The notes under the pieces are model-generated. The model ran no database searches, was not told the DNA's origin, and was given only the letters and a program-made list of their open reading frames with translations. Below, piece by piece: positions 24,158 to 32,762 of a stretch of DNA of 64,000 nucleotides. The DNA comes from Mycolicibacterium austroafricanum. Its GTDB lineage: Bacteria; Actinomycetota; Actinomycetes; Mycobacteriales; Mycobacteriaceae. Location: positions 465,634-529,633 of the forward strand of contig NZ_HG964451.1 of the NCBI RefSeq assembly GCF_000612725.1, written 5' to 3'. Numbering within the stretch: the stretch's first letter is position 1; every line of letters starts with the position of its first letter. The translations under genes and the position numbers were made by a program.

Positions 24158-25613
24158 GGCTCTTCGCACTTGATAGGGGTCTGGTGTTGTCCGACATCGT
24201 GTCGTGTCGGTGATTGATTAGGGGCCCGCGCCCCTGTGAGCTGGGTGTTCTCAGGCATCCAGGACAAGGAACGCGGGCATGGTTGACGGTAGTTCATTGC
24301 TGCTCGATCTCGACGGTGTGGTCGTCGAGTCGGTGCAGCGCCTCGAGGACGGTACCCGGTTGGTGCATGTACTGACCGCCCCGGAGTGGGTTGGGATCTG
24401 CCCCGCGTGTGGGGAGCGCTCCAGCAGGTCGAAGGGCTGGGTGTACACCGGCCCGCGTGATGTGCAGGTCGGCCCGGATCGTCCGGTGCTGCGCTGGCGT
24501 AAGCGAAAGTGGTTGTGCCCCAGCATGGTCTGCGAGCGCAAGGTGTTCACCGAGTCGGTGCCTGGCGTTCCGGCGCGAGCGCGGGTTACCCCGCGGGCCA
24601 AGGCGTCGATGGCCAGCGCGGTGCTCGACGAGGACCGCTCCGTGGCTGCGGTAGCCGGGCAGTACGGCTGCGGCTGGCACACCGTGCATGACCACGTCAT
24701 CACCGTCGCCGAGGAGGCCTTGGAGGTCGAGCTGGAGCCGGTTGCGGTGCTCGGCATCGACGAGACCCGCCGCGGCAAAGCCAAATGGGAGCACGACCCG
24801 GCGCTCGGCCGGAGGGTGTGGGTGGATCGCTGGGACACCGGCCTGGTCGACGTCACCGGCGATCAGGGCCTGCTGACCCAGGTCAACGGCAGAAACTCCG
24901 GGGCGGTGATCGACTGGCTGGCGACCCAGGACCCCACCTGGAAGGCGCAGATCACCCACGTGGCCATCGATCTCTCACCCGCCTACGCCCGGGTCGCCCG
25001 CGAGGCGTTGCCGCAGGCGATCGTGATCGCCGACCGGTTCCATTTGGTCAAGAAGGCCAACGACATGCTCGACGCGGTGCGCCGCCGGGTCACCTGGGCC
25101 CAGCGGGGCCGACGCGGTCGCAAGGCCGACGTCGAGTGGATCAACCGCCGCCGGCTGCTGCGCGGTGCTGAGCGGCTCACCGCAGACCAGCGCAGCAACC
25201 TGTTCGCCAAGCTGCTGAGCGCTGATCCGAACGAGGACATCGCTGCGGCGTGGATCGCCAAAGAACTGCTGCGCGAACTGCTTTCCTGTGCCGACCGAGG
25301 AGGGCTGCGCTACGACATCGCCGCCGCGCTAGACCGGTTCTACCGCTTCTGCGCGGCCTGCAAGGTGCCCGAGGTCATCCGATTCGCCCGCACCATCGAG
25401 ACCTGGCAGGCCCCGATCATCGCCGCCCTGCAAACCGGGCTGACCAACGCTCGCAGCGAGGGCTACAACCGCATCGTCAAGCACGTCGGGCGCATCGCCT
25501 TCGGATTCCGCAACCCCGACAACCAACGCCGCCGCGTACGGTGGGCCTGCACCCGCCGATCGCGGCGAGTCACACCCAGCCGGCACCAATGCCACTGCTA
25601 ACTGCGAAGAGCC
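24158..25613 (+). mobile_element. ISL3-family insertion sequence (1456 bp)
   Basis: Ends are inverted repeats: GGCTCTTCGCACTT at the left and its near-complement at the right (11 perfect bases, then about 2 of 4). An exact 8-bp target duplication CCTTTGAG flanks it (24150-24157 and 25614-25621), the size typical of ISL3 elements. One intact transposase gene fills most of it. Before that gene are two small inverted repeats: CCGACA/TGTCGG (24191-24210) and AGGGGC/GCCCCT (24220-24235, 4-base loop). Intact ends, gene and duplication suggest recent insertion. Confidence 0.95.
24279..25601 (+). CDS. ISL3-family transposase
   Basis: A 440-residue DDE transposase. The N-terminal zinc-ribbon-like part has CPACGER and CPSMVCERK. 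A helix-turn-helix-like stretch (VAAVAGQYGCGWHTVHDHV) is followed by the catalytic domain with VLGIDETRRGK (first Asp), HVAIDLSPAYARV and IADRFHLVKKAND (second Asp), and the C-terminal ARSEGYNRIVK (Glu) then GFRNPDNQRRR. All catalytic landmarks are intact. AGGACAAGGA precedes the ATG. It ends 12 bp before the right end of the element. It reads opposite to the interrupted adh gene. Confidence 0.93.
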   Translation: MVDGSSLLLDLDGVVVESVQRLEDGTRLVHVLTAPEWVGICPACGERSSRSKGWVYTGPRDVQVGPDRPVLRWRKRKWLCPSMVCERKVFTESVPGVPARARVTPRAKASMASAVLDEDRSVAAVAGQYGCGWHTVHDHVITVAEEALEVELEPVAVLGIDETRRGKAKWEHDPALGRRVWVDRWDTGLVDVTGDQGLLTQVNGRNSGAVIDWLATQDPTWKAQITHVAIDLSPAYARVAREALPQAIVIADRFHLVKKANDMLDAVRRRVTWAQRGRRGRKADVEWINRRRLLRGAERLTADQRSNLFAKLLSADPNEDIAAAWIAKELLRELLSCADRGGLRYDIAAALDRFYRFCAACKVPEVIRFARTIETWQAPIIAALQTGLTNARSEGYNRIVKHVGRIAFGFRNPDNQRRRVRWACTRRSRRVTPSRHQCHC

Positions 25614-25621
25614 CCTTTGAG
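25614..25621. repeat. Target-site duplication, right copy
   Basis: CCTTTGAG directly after the right end of the IS. Confidence 0.93.
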
Positions 25622-25775
25622 GATGTGCAGGTCGGTTCCGCAGATGGTCACCGCGTCGACGCGGACGATGGCGTCGGTGCCCTGCTGGATCACCGGCTCC
25701 GGCACCGACCGCCACGACCGTCGTCCAGGCCCGTCGTACACCATTGCCAACATGTCGGCCCCTCTCCCCGGTGTG

Positions 25776-26366
25776 CTACGGCGTGTTGTTGTTGGTACGC
25801 CCCCCGTTGTCCGCGAGATCGTCGAGTTCACGGTCCCAAGCCTGAAACCGCATCCGGTTCAACCTCATTCGCAACAGCAACCATCCGGCCAGGCCCGTGC
25901 CCGACGCCACCGACCACAGGGCGAGCGCAGCGATGACCGCCTCGGCGGCCGCGTCCTGGTCCGACGGGACCATCACCGTGCGGTTCCCGGCGTCATCGAC
26001 CCATATCCGCACCCGGTCACCGGCGCTCATCTGCCTGGTCCGGATCTCGGCGGTGTGGGTGGTGCCCGCGTGATCCCACGAAACCTCGGTGAGGTACGGC
26101 TTCTCGTAGGGCTGGGCCGCTCCCCGACTGTCGCGCACCGCGGTCGCGTCCACCTCGTGCTTGACCAGCCGTTGCTCGGCGAAGGTGTGCACCAGACGGT
26201 CGTATTCCGCGGTTCCCACCGCGCCGGCGATCGGGACGGTGAGGATGCTCAGCGCGGCGACCAACAGAAGGGCCGCCGCCTCGACGCGGTCCGTGCCGCG
26301 CACGATCGGGCTGCGCGCCACCAGGCGCCGCGCCCAGACGCCGAGGCCGAACGTGTTGGTCTGCAT
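25776..26366 (-). CDS. Rv1733c-like two-helix membrane protein
   Basis: A 196-residue membrane protein with two transmembrane helices (about 30-50, LLLVAALSILTVPIAGAVG; about 143-165) flanking an extracytoplasmic loop, and the signature RSPIVRGTDRVEAAAL near the N-terminus. It matches M. tuberculosis Rv1733c, a DosR-induced T-cell antigen of unknown function, in topology and conserved boxes (GDRVRIWVDDAGN). It sits between the tandem USP gene (19 bp) and adh (22 bp) in one leftward operon. Confidence 0.87.
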   Translation of the reverse strand: MQTNTFGLGVWARRLVARSPIVRGTDRVEAAALLLVAALSILTVPIAGAVGTAEYDRLVHTFAEQRLVKHEVDATAVRDSRGAAQPYEKPYLTEVSWDHAGTTHTAEIRTRQMSAGDRVRIWVDDAGNRTVMVPSDQDAAAEAVIAALALWSVASGTGLAGWLLLRMRLNRMRFQAWDRELDDLADNGGRTNNNTP

Positions 26367-26384
26367 GTCGGACCCCTGTCGACC

Positions 26385-27278
26385 TCAGGACTGGCGGGCC
26401 ACGATGACCGGCACCCGCGCCGCCTGGGCCACAGCCCAGCCGACCGATCCGAGCAGCAGGCCTGCGAAGCCTCCGCGGCCGTGACTGCCGACCACCAACA
26501 GCTGCGCCCGATGCGATTCCTCGACCAGCCGGTGCGCGGGGTTGTCCTGACCGACGACCCGGCGGACCACGACATCCGGGTACTGCTCGCCGAAGCCCGC
26601 GAGGCGCTGGGCGAGCTCCTCGTCGGCCTGCTCCGCCAGGGCCTCGACCGCCACGTCGACATAGAAGTCGGCGCTGTTCGTCCAGGTGTGGACCGCGACG
26701 AGCTCGACCCCCCGCCGCGACGCCTCGTCGAACGCGATGGCGACCGCCAGTTCCGAGGCCGGTGAGGCGTCGACACCGACGACCACAGGCGCCGAAGCTT
26801 CCCGGCTGACAACCCGATCCTCGTCGTGGATCACCACGACCGGGCAGCGCGCGTGGTGCACCAGCGCCGAGGTGGTGGACCCCAGCAGCAGGCGCCCCAC
26901 CGCGCCCAGCCCGCGGCACCCGACGACGATCATGTCGGCGTCCTTCGACACGTCGATCAACGCCGGCATCAACGGGTCGGCCAGGAGCAGTTCCCGGACG
27001 GGAACCTCACGCCTGCCCTGAAGCGCACCGGTCACGGCATGCACCGCTTCGGCGACGATCTCGGCGGCCCGACGATCGCGGGCGACCGTCGACTCCGCGG
27101 TGATCGGCACGTCCAGCCACGGGCTGAACTCGTCCGTCGGCTGCACGTGAACCACGGTGACCGGGACATCGCGCAGCGATGCCTCCCTGGCGGCCCACAC
27201 CGCCGCCAGCTGTGAAGTCGCCGAGCCGTCGACTGCGGCCACGATTCCGTGTGGCTTGGGTGATGGTAGTGACGTCAT
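26385..27278 (-). CDS. Tandem-domain universal stress protein (Rv2005c/Rv2623-like)
   Basis: A 297-residue protein with two USP domains. ATP loops are present in both: VVGCRGLGAVGRLLLGSTTSALVHHARCPVVVI region and VVGSHGRGGFAGLLLGSVG near the C-terminus (GxxGx9G(S/T)). The start IVAAVDGSATSQLAAVWAAREAS is typical. It is 17 bp downstream of the ribosome hibernation factor gene and upstream of the Rv1733c-like gene in the same leftward operon. ATP-dependent regulation of growth is known for Rv2623; its role here is inferred. Confidence 0.87.
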   Translation of the reverse strand: MTSLPSPKPHGIVAAVDGSATSQLAAVWAAREASLRDVPVTVVHVQPTDEFSPWLDVPITAESTVARDRRAAEIVAEAVHAVTGALQGRREVPVRELLLADPLMPALIDVSKDADMIVVGCRGLGAVGRLLLGSTTSALVHHARCPVVVIHDEDRVVSREASAPVVVGVDASPASELAVAIAFDEASRRGVELVAVHTWTNSADFYVDVAVEALAEQADEELAQRLAGFGEQYPDVVVRRVVGQDNPAHRLVEESHRAQLLVVGSHGRGGFAGLLLGSVGWAVAQAARVPVIVARQS

Positions 27279-27295
27279 TCTGTGCTCCGTTCAGG

Positions 27296-28090
27296 CTATC
27301 CGGCCGGCGTGATCAACCCGTAGGCGCCGTCATAGCGCCGGTACAGCAGGCTGGCCCGACCCTGCGCGGCGTCGATGAAGAACAGGAACGGCAGGCCCAG
27401 AAGCGCCATCCGCTCGAGAGCGTCCTGCTCCCGCAGGCACGGCGCCGGCTGCGGGCTGATGGTGACGGAGTCCTGATACGGCGCCACCTCGTCGGCGACG
27501 GCGGGCGCCACCAGCGCTACCCGATATCCGGTGGGGCCACCCCGGTACACGACTCCTGCAGTCTGCGAACCACTCTCGGTGAACAGGTGGAAGTCGTAGT
27601 CGAGCAACTCCATTTCGGCCACCGCGTCGTCGATGGTGCACGGCGCCATGGCGAAGGATTTGCGGCGGATGATGCGCGGCTCACCGGTGGAACGTGTCAC
27701 CGACCGCGGCGCACGGGCGGGTTCCTCCCCGTTTCGCCACGGCGGCGCGGCCTCGGGACCCCTTGGCGCCTCCCATCGTTCGGCCAGATGCTCCAGTCGG
27801 CGCCGTAACCGCGATTCCAGCTTGTCGATCGCCTCCTGGGCGGTGTCAGCCTCCACCTGGGCGCGCACCGGCCTGCCCTGCACGTCGAGGTTGCCCTGCG
27901 CGACCACCGGGCGCTCGACGGCCGGATCGTGGCTGCGCGTCAGCCTGACCCTGGCGCGCAATATCGGACGGTGCACGATCCGGGCCAGTCCCCCGATCTT
28001 CGTGCGCGCGTACTCGGCGATACCCGGGAAGTCCCCGTGGGTGGTGACCTCAACGTCGACGACGGGCGATGCTTCCGCTCCATTGCTCAT
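27296..28090 (-). CDS. Ribosome hibernation factor, RafH/Rv0079-type
   Basis: A 264-residue long hibernation-promoting factor. The N-terminal S30AE-type domain (about 10-105, VDVEVTTHGDF...LESRLRRRLEHLAER) binds the ribosomal decoding region in known homologues. It is followed by two copies of the HPF C-terminal domain (about 138-195 and 200-262, the second with ALERMALLGLPFLFF). The duplicated C-terminal domain is the hallmark of mycobacterial RafH/Rv0079, made under hypoxia by DosR. First gene of the leftward operon 28090-22506, with a DosR-like box about 40 bp upstream. Confidence 0.88.
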   Translation of the reverse strand: MSNGAEASPVVDVEVTTHGDFPGIAEYARTKIGGLARIVHRPILRARVRLTRSHDPAVERPVVAQGNLDVQGRPVRAQVEADTAQEAIDKLESRLRRRLEHLAERWEAPRGPEAAPPWRNGEEPARAPRSVTRSTGEPRIIRRKSFAMAPCTIDDAVAEMELLDYDFHLFTESGSQTAGVVYRGGPTGYRVALVAPAVADEVAPYQDSVTISPQPAPCLREQDALERMALLGLPFLFFIDAAQGRASLLYRRYDGAYGLITPAG

Positions 28091-28126
28091 GGGTTCTTGG
28101 TACGCCCTGCACGGTCGGAATCGTTA

Positions 28127-28140
28127 GGGCCTAAGGTCAT
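28127..28140. promoter_or_regulatory. DosR-like box upstream of the hibernation-factor operon
   Basis: GGGCCTAAGGTCAT (ATGACCTTAGGCCC on the minus strand) matches 10 of 14 DosR core positions, 37 bp upstream of the start at 28090. Confidence 0.55.
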
Positions 28141-28169
28141 CGGCTCGGTCATCGGATCGGTTCATCGGA

Positions 28170-28799
28170 TCAGGTCGTCGGACCCTGCGCGCGTCGCTTG
28201 ATGCCGAGCAGCATGCCGCGGGTGACGAAAGCCCGGGCGGGGCCCACGATTTCAGCCAGCACGAACTCCCCGGGATGCCGCAGCCCCAGGCGCGACCGGA
28301 TCAACAGCCGGCAGCGGTCCTCCCAGTGCGGCAGCAGGTGGAACGACCACACCATCTCCCAGGGCAACCCGGGCGGGGCCGCGCGCAACACGATCAAGCT
28401 CGGGGCGGCGATCTCCGAGACGGTCATCACGACGCCCCGGGGCAGCCCCAGCCAGCCCGGGGGCACCAGTCTGACCGTGTCGCCGACATCGAGATGCTGC
28501 CACTCGGGGTGGATGCGGTCGGCATTGCGGTAGCGCAATCCCAGTGCGTTCTCCATGAATTCGAAGCTGTACAGGCCGCCCCGGTCCTGTCCCATCTGGA
28601 CCAACCACGGCCACACTAGTTCGGCGGGCGCATCGATCGTCACCCCCTCGGTGGCCTGCAACACCGGCGGCGAGAGCAGCTCGTCACCGGGGAGGGTGCC
28701 GCCCGACTCGTCCTTGGTGGTGCCCCAGTCGCGGAAGTAGCGCCTGGCCGCATACATCAACCCGGCCGATGCGAGGATCTTCACGGTTCGATTCGCCAT
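28170..28799 (-). CDS. SRPBCC-family protein with N-terminal membrane anchor
   Basis: A 209-residue protein. A short hydrophobic N-terminus (ILASAGLMYAARRYF) precedes a START-like SRPBCC ligand-binding domain (VTIDAPAELVWPWLVQMGQDRGGLYSFEFMEN to about residue 180). No catalytic residues can be named. It follows the P2-type ATPase by 33 bp on the same strand, so it is probably the second gene of that unit. A decayed paralogue lies at 32116-32762 on the other side of hspX. Confidence 0.8.
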   Translation of the reverse strand: MANRTVKILASAGLMYAARRYFRDWGTTKDESGGTLPGDELLSPPVLQATEGVTIDAPAELVWPWLVQMGQDRGGLYSFEFMENALGLRYRNADRIHPEWQHLDVGDTVRLVPPGWLGLPRGVVMTVSEIAAPSLIVLRAAPPGLPWEMVWSFHLLPHWEDRCRLLIRSRLGLRHPGEFVLAEIVGPARAFVTRGMLLGIKRRAQGPTT

Positions 28800-28832
28800 G
28801 GTGTCACCTTGACCCGGACGCTGACGTACGCG

Positions 28833-31433
28833 CTAGGGCCGGTGGTCCTCACCGCCGTGGTGTCGACGGTGACGGCGACGGAACCACTTGTAGGCCGCGT
28901 CGACCAGCACGACGGCCGGAATCGACAGCGTGGCGACGAGGAACCCCGCCGGCGACGGTGCGGCGTGGGTCAGCAACGCCGCGACGGGCGGCACGTAGAG
29001 CAGCATCAGCAGCAGCGCGAGCTCGATGACCACCGCGACGACCAGCAGCCAGTTCGTGCGCACGGACACCCGCCACACGGGCATGTCGGCGCTGCGGCAG
29101 GCGAACGCGTTGGCCGCCTGACCGAGCACGATTGCGGTGAACGCGGCGCCCGACGCCGACCACATCACCGCGCCACCCGGGAAGGGTTCTCCGGGCCGCC
29201 AGCCTGCCGCCAGAAACGATGCCGTGAAGGCCGACAGCGCGACGGCGGCTTCGGCGAGGCCGAGGACCGCGAAGGCCCGGAACATCACCGCACGGTCGAG
29301 GAGGTGACCCCGCACGGGCGGCCCGTCGAGTGTGCGCCGGTCCGGTGGTTCGGCTCCCAGCGCCAACGCCGGGAACACGTCCGTGCCGATGTCGAGGGCC
29401 AGGACCTGCAGCACACCGATGGCCAGCGGAAAGTGGCCCGCACTGAGGGCCCAGACGATGAACGGCGCGAGTTCGGCCACGTTGTCGGACAGGTGGTAGG
29501 TGAGGAAGCGGCGGATGTTGAAGAACGTCGAGCGGCCTTCTTCGATGGCGGTCACGATGGTCGCGAAATTGTCGTCGAGCAGCACCACGTCGGCTGCCTC
29601 GCGTGCGACATCCGTCCCGCCGCGGCCCATCGCCACTCCGATCGCGGCCTCCTGCAGGGCCGGGGCGTCGTTGACGCCGTCGCCGGTCATCGCCACCACA
29701 TGCCCGCGCCGCTGCAGTGCCCGTGCGATCCGCAGCTTGGTCTCCGGGCCGACGCGGGCGATCACCATGCCGTCGCGGTCGAGAAGCTCACCGAGCTCCT
29801 CGAGGTCTTCGGGCAGATCCCCGCCGAGAAGGACCTGCCCGTCGTCGCCGGTGCGGGCCAGTCCGATCTCGCGCGCCACGGCCACCGCGGTCTCGGGGTG
29901 GTCACCGGTCACCATCGCCACCCGGATGCCCGCGTGCCTGCACGTCCGCAGCACCGCGGCCACCGACGGCCGGGGCGGATCCTCCAGCGCCACCAGACCG
30001 AGAAGGTGCAGGTCCCGTTCAGCCTCCTGCGCGGACGCCGGGATTTCTGCGTCGGAGGCGAGATCGCCTGCGGCGACGGCCAATACCCGCAGCCCGCGGG
30101 TGGCCATGGCGTGCAGCGCCTCGGCGGCGCCCGGGGCGGACGAACACAGCGGCAGCACCGCATCGGGTGCCCCCTTGACGAGAACCCGTCCGTCGACGAC
30201 CACCGCCATCCGGCGCCGACGGGTGTCGAACGGAAACCTGGCCAGCTCGGTGCCGCGGTCGGAGTCCGGGTCGCCGGCCCCCACCCGCCGCGCGAAGGCG
30301 TCCAGCGCCGCTTCCATCGGATCTCCCCGTGGCTGCCAGCCATTTTCGGAGGCTTCGATGCGCCCCGACGAACAGCGGCGTGCCACCGATGCGAGCAGCC
30401 GCACCGCGGTCGCAGCCTCCGGCGTCACGGTGACCTCGGCAGTCGGCTCGTACCCGATGCCGGTCACGGTGGCCGTGCCGGGTGGCGTCCACGCCTGCAC
30501 CACCGACATCTGGTTCTGGGTCAGCGTGCCGGTCTTGTCCGTGCAGATATACGTCGTCGAGCCCAGGGTCTGGACCGCCTCCAGGTGGCGGACCAGCGCG
30601 TGCCGCCGCGCCATCCGCTGCGCGCCCATGGCCAGCGACAGTGTCACGGTGGGCAGAAGACCCTCCGGCACGACGGCCACCGTGACCCCGACCGCGAACA
30701 GGAACCCTTCCGTGGGGGGCATACCGATGAGGACGGCGGCGGTGAAGAACACCGCCCCGACCGCCATGGCCACGCCGGCGATGGCGCGGGACGCCCGGGT
30801 CAGTTCGCGGCGCAGCGGTGTGGGCATCTCCCCCTGCCCGGCCGTGAGCCCGGCGATTCCGGCGAGCCTGGTCCGGGCGCCGGTGGCGGTGACCGTGACC
30901 TGCGCCTCGCCTTCGACGACGAAACACCCGGCATTGACCACGTCCGCGACCGCCGGGCGCTCTGGAACGCTCTCCCCGGTCATCGACGACGTGTCCACCG
31001 CCAACCCGGCGGCCCGCAGGACCTGACCGTCGGCGGAGATCCGGTCGCCTTCGGCAAGCAGCATCACGTCGCCGACCACCAGGTCGTCGGCGGAGATCTC
31101 GGTGCGCCTGCCGTCCCGGAGCACCGTCACCCGCCGGGGCAGCATCTGCCGTAGCCTCTCGGCGGCGTGCTGCGCCCGCTCCTCCTGCGCGAACGCGAAG
31201 ACGCCGTTGAGCACGACCACCACGAAGATCGCCACACCCAGCTGCGGCATCCCGGCGACGAAGGCCAAAACTCCTGCCGCCCAGAACAACACCGCGAAGA
31301 AATGGACCATCTCGGCGGCCAGCACCCGCCACCACGGCCTGGACCGCTGCACCGGAAGCCGGTTGGGTCCGTTCTCCGCCAGCAGGCGGGCGGCTTGCGC
31401 CGAGGTCAACCCGAGTACATCGGCGCCTACCAC
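28833..31433 (-). CDS. P2-type cation-transporting ATPase (CtpF-like)
   Basis: An 866-residue P-type ATPase of the Ca2+/Na+,K+ class. N-terminal cation ATPase segment (GLTSAQAARLLAENGPN), M4 motif VAVVPEGLLPTVTL, phosphorylation motif DKTGTLT with D299, VKGAPDAV, TGDHPETA and MTGDGVNDAPAL, then six C-terminal transmembrane helices. M. tuberculosis CtpF (Rv1997) is a DosR-regulon pump of this class, but orthology cannot be proved here. It starts with GTG at 31433 and is divergent from hspX across a strong DosR-like box. Confidence 0.85.
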   Translation of the reverse strand: MVGADVLGLTSAQAARLLAENGPNRLPVQRSRPWWRVLAAEMVHFFAVLFWAAGVLAFVAGMPQLGVAIFVVVVLNGVFAFAQEERAQHAAERLRQMLPRRVTVLRDGRRTEISADDLVVGDVMLLAEGDRISADGQVLRAAGLAVDTSSMTGESVPERPAVADVVNAGCFVVEGEAQVTVTATGARTRLAGIAGLTAGQGEMPTPLRRELTRASRAIAGVAMAVGAVFFTAAVLIGMPPTEGFLFAVGVTVAVVPEGLLPTVTLSLAMGAQRMARRHALVRHLEAVQTLGSTTYICTDKTGTLTQNQMSVVQAWTPPGTATVTGIGYEPTAEVTVTPEAATAVRLLASVARRCSSGRIEASENGWQPRGDPMEAALDAFARRVGAGDPDSDRGTELARFPFDTRRRRMAVVVDGRVLVKGAPDAVLPLCSSAPGAAEALHAMATRGLRVLAVAAGDLASDAEIPASAQEAERDLHLLGLVALEDPPRPSVAAVLRTCRHAGIRVAMVTGDHPETAVAVAREIGLARTGDDGQVLLGGDLPEDLEELGELLDRDGMVIARVGPETKLRIARALQRRGHVVAMTGDGVNDAPALQEAAIGVAMGRGGTDVAREAADVVLLDDNFATIVTAIEEGRSTFFNIRRFLTYHLSDNVAELAPFIVWALSAGHFPLAIGVLQVLALDIGTDVFPALALGAEPPDRRTLDGPPVRGHLLDRAVMFRAFAVLGLAEAAVALSAFTASFLAAGWRPGEPFPGGAVMWSASGAAFTAIVLGQAANAFACRSADMPVWRVSVRTNWLLVVAVVIELALLLMLLYVPPVAALLTHAAPSPAGFLVATLSIPAVVLVDAAYKWFRRRHRRHHGGEDHRP

Positions 31434-31492
31434 GCCGAACAGCGTAAGCCACCATCGGGGCGGGTCCGGGCGGACGAACGACCCCCATCGGG

Positions 31493-31506
31493 AGGACTTC
31501 AGTCCC
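31493..31506. promoter_or_regulatory. DosR box between the P2-type ATPase and hspX
   Basis: AGGACTTCAGTCCC matches 12 of 14 DosR core positions, with GTCCC followed by TA. It is 60 bp from the leftward ATPase start and 72 bp from the hspX start. Confidence 0.75.
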
Positions 31507-31577
31507 TAGTGACCGCACGCGCCCAGTGGTCGGATTGTGATGGGAGCAACACCACCCATTATCGCCGAGGAGTAATC

Positions 31578-32009
31578 ATGAACAACGTTGCCGTACAGCA
31601 GCCTCGCCGGTCGGCCTGGCCGGAGGTCGCCGACTTCTTCGCGGGGTTCCCGTCGTGGGCCAACCTGCGACCGATGTTCGGTGGGCACCTGATCAAGGTC
31701 GAAGACGACATCAAGGACGGCAAGTACGAACTGCAGGCCGAGATTCCGGGTGTGGATCCGGAAAAGGACGTCGACATCACCGTCCGCGACGGCGTGCTGA
31801 CCATCAAGGCCGAGCGTAGCGAGAAGAAGGAGTCCAACGGCCGCTCCGAATTCTCCTACGGCTCGTTCACCCGGGCTGTGACGTTGCCCGCCGGAGCGGA
31901 CGAGGACGGCATCAAGGCCAGCTACGACAAGGGCATCCTCAGCGTCTCGGTGCCGCTCAAGGAATCCGAGGCGCCCGAGAAGCACATCGCGGTCGAGGCC
32001 GCGAACTGA
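31578..32009 (+). CDS. hspX: Alpha-crystallin small heat shock protein HspX (Acr)
   Basis: A 143-residue ATP-independent chaperone. The sequence tracks M. tuberculosis Rv2031c throughout: hydrophobic N-terminal arm with FAGFPSWANLRPMF, alpha-crystallin domain with AEIPGVDPEKDVDI, VRDGVLTIKAER and FSYGSFTRAVTLP, and the C-terminal YDKGILSVSVPL then EKHI. The ATG at 31578 is preceded by CGAGGAG. Upstream in-frame codons exist but have no homology. HspX is the most strongly DosR-induced protein in M. tuberculosis, and a good DosR box lies upstream. Confidence 0.95.
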   Translation: MNNVAVQQPRRSAWPEVADFFAGFPSWANLRPMFGGHLIKVEDDIKDGKYELQAEIPGVDPEKDVDITVRDGVLTIKAERSEKKESNGRSEFSYGSFTRAVTLPAGADEDGIKASYDKGILSVSVPLKESEAPEKHIAVEAAN

Positions 32010-32043
32010 GGGCCGGCGGTCCCGGGGTGGCGAGGGGTCTCCC

Positions 32044-32057
32044 GGGCCAACGGTCCT
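32044..32057. promoter_or_regulatory. Weak DosR-like site upstream of the decayed SRPBCC gene
   Basis: GGGCCAACGGTCCT matches 9 of 14 DosR core positions. A second 9/14 site (ATGACTTTCGGCTC, 32066-32079) is 22 bp away, giving the paired layout seen elsewhere. Confidence 0.35.
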
Positions 32058-32115
32058 CTTGCGGCATGACTTTCGGCTCTAACGGCACCGGGCCCGCGCG
32101 GCCTACCGTCTGATC

Positions 32116-32762
32116 ATGGGAAAGTACCGACCAGCGCTGGCGGACCTGGTCGCCGCGGTCGGTGTCGCGGCGCTCTACCGGGCCCATGTGCGCCCCTGGA
32201 TATACACCTGGGGCGCCCGCCCGGACGAGGTCGCCGCGACGCTTCCGGGCGACGAGTTGACCGAACCCGGGGGGACTCGGACGACCGGGCGGGCTTTTAC
32301 AGCTACTCCCTGCTGGAACGCGGGGTGGGCGCCGACGTGCACAACGCCGACGTCATCCACCCGGAGTGGCAGCAGCTGCAGGTCGGAGACACGGTGTGGC
32401 TGGCCCACAGGTACGGTCCCCAGGCGCGGCAGATCGTGGCGGCGGTGAAGCCGAGATCACATCTGGTGCTGGTCTCCCCGGCCGACTACGAGCGACTGAG
32501 ACGCGGTGAAAAGGCCTCCGGCAGTTGGTCGTTCATACTCCGCCGGGAGGTGGGCCGGACGCGGCTGCTGGCGCGGGGCTGCGGCGGGGCGGCCGGTCGG
32601 TTCTGGTTCGACATCCCGCACTTCGTGATGGAACAGAAGATGTTGCGCGGCATCGCGGCGCGCGCGCAGAAAACCCGCACGCAGGAGATCGCCGCGAGCA
32701 TCGCCCGGCACCCGGCGACCCTGCGGGCCGGTCACCCCGCGAAGACCGCCCAGGTCACCTGA
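32116..32762 (+). pseudogene. Decayed SRPBCC gene, paralogue of 28170-28799
   Basis: The first 50 or so codons (from ATG 32116, MGKYRPALADLV... LPGDELTEPGG) read in one frame and align with the intact paralogue. The rest (DRAGFYSYSLLERGVGADVHNADVIHPEWQQLQVGDTVWLA...) continues in another frame to 32762. Compared with the paralogue, about 25-30 residues around VTIDAPAELVWPWLVQMG are missing at about 32272, where the frame changes, so a single deletion explains both defects. The distal frame has its own ATG near 32325 but would lack the core of the domain. Confidence 0.8.

Larger units (their letters stand above)
23243..25753 (-). pseudogene. Zinc-dependent alcohol dehydrogenase gene split by an ISL3 element
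   Basis: Medium-chain zinc alcohol dehydrogenase in two parts: codons from 25753 to 25614 and from 24157 to 23243. Removing the IS and one copy of the 8-bp duplication restores a 348-codon frame across DLHILKG-DVPEVEPG. Motifs are ICGTDLHI (catalytic Cys), GHEAVGTV (zinc His/Glu), the structural-zinc cluster CGACRYCRQGQYGQC and the NAD fold GAGPIGLAAV. The start ATG at 25753 has GGGGAGAGG ahead. The IS provides a stop after LKGALRS in the 5' part, so no full enzyme is made. It would oxidise alcohols or reduce aldehydes in the dormancy operon. Confidence 0.93.

Noticed and set aside
32018..32048. Terminator hairpin after hspX (two CCCGGG copies)
   Set aside because: Only 6-bp arms with about a 14-base loop and no T-run; self-complementary CCCGGG is common in this GC-rich DNA.
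32325..32762. Independent gene for the distal half of the decayed SRPBCC
   Set aside because: Alignment with the intact paralogue shows it is the C-terminal part, missing the core of the domain; treated as one pseudogene.
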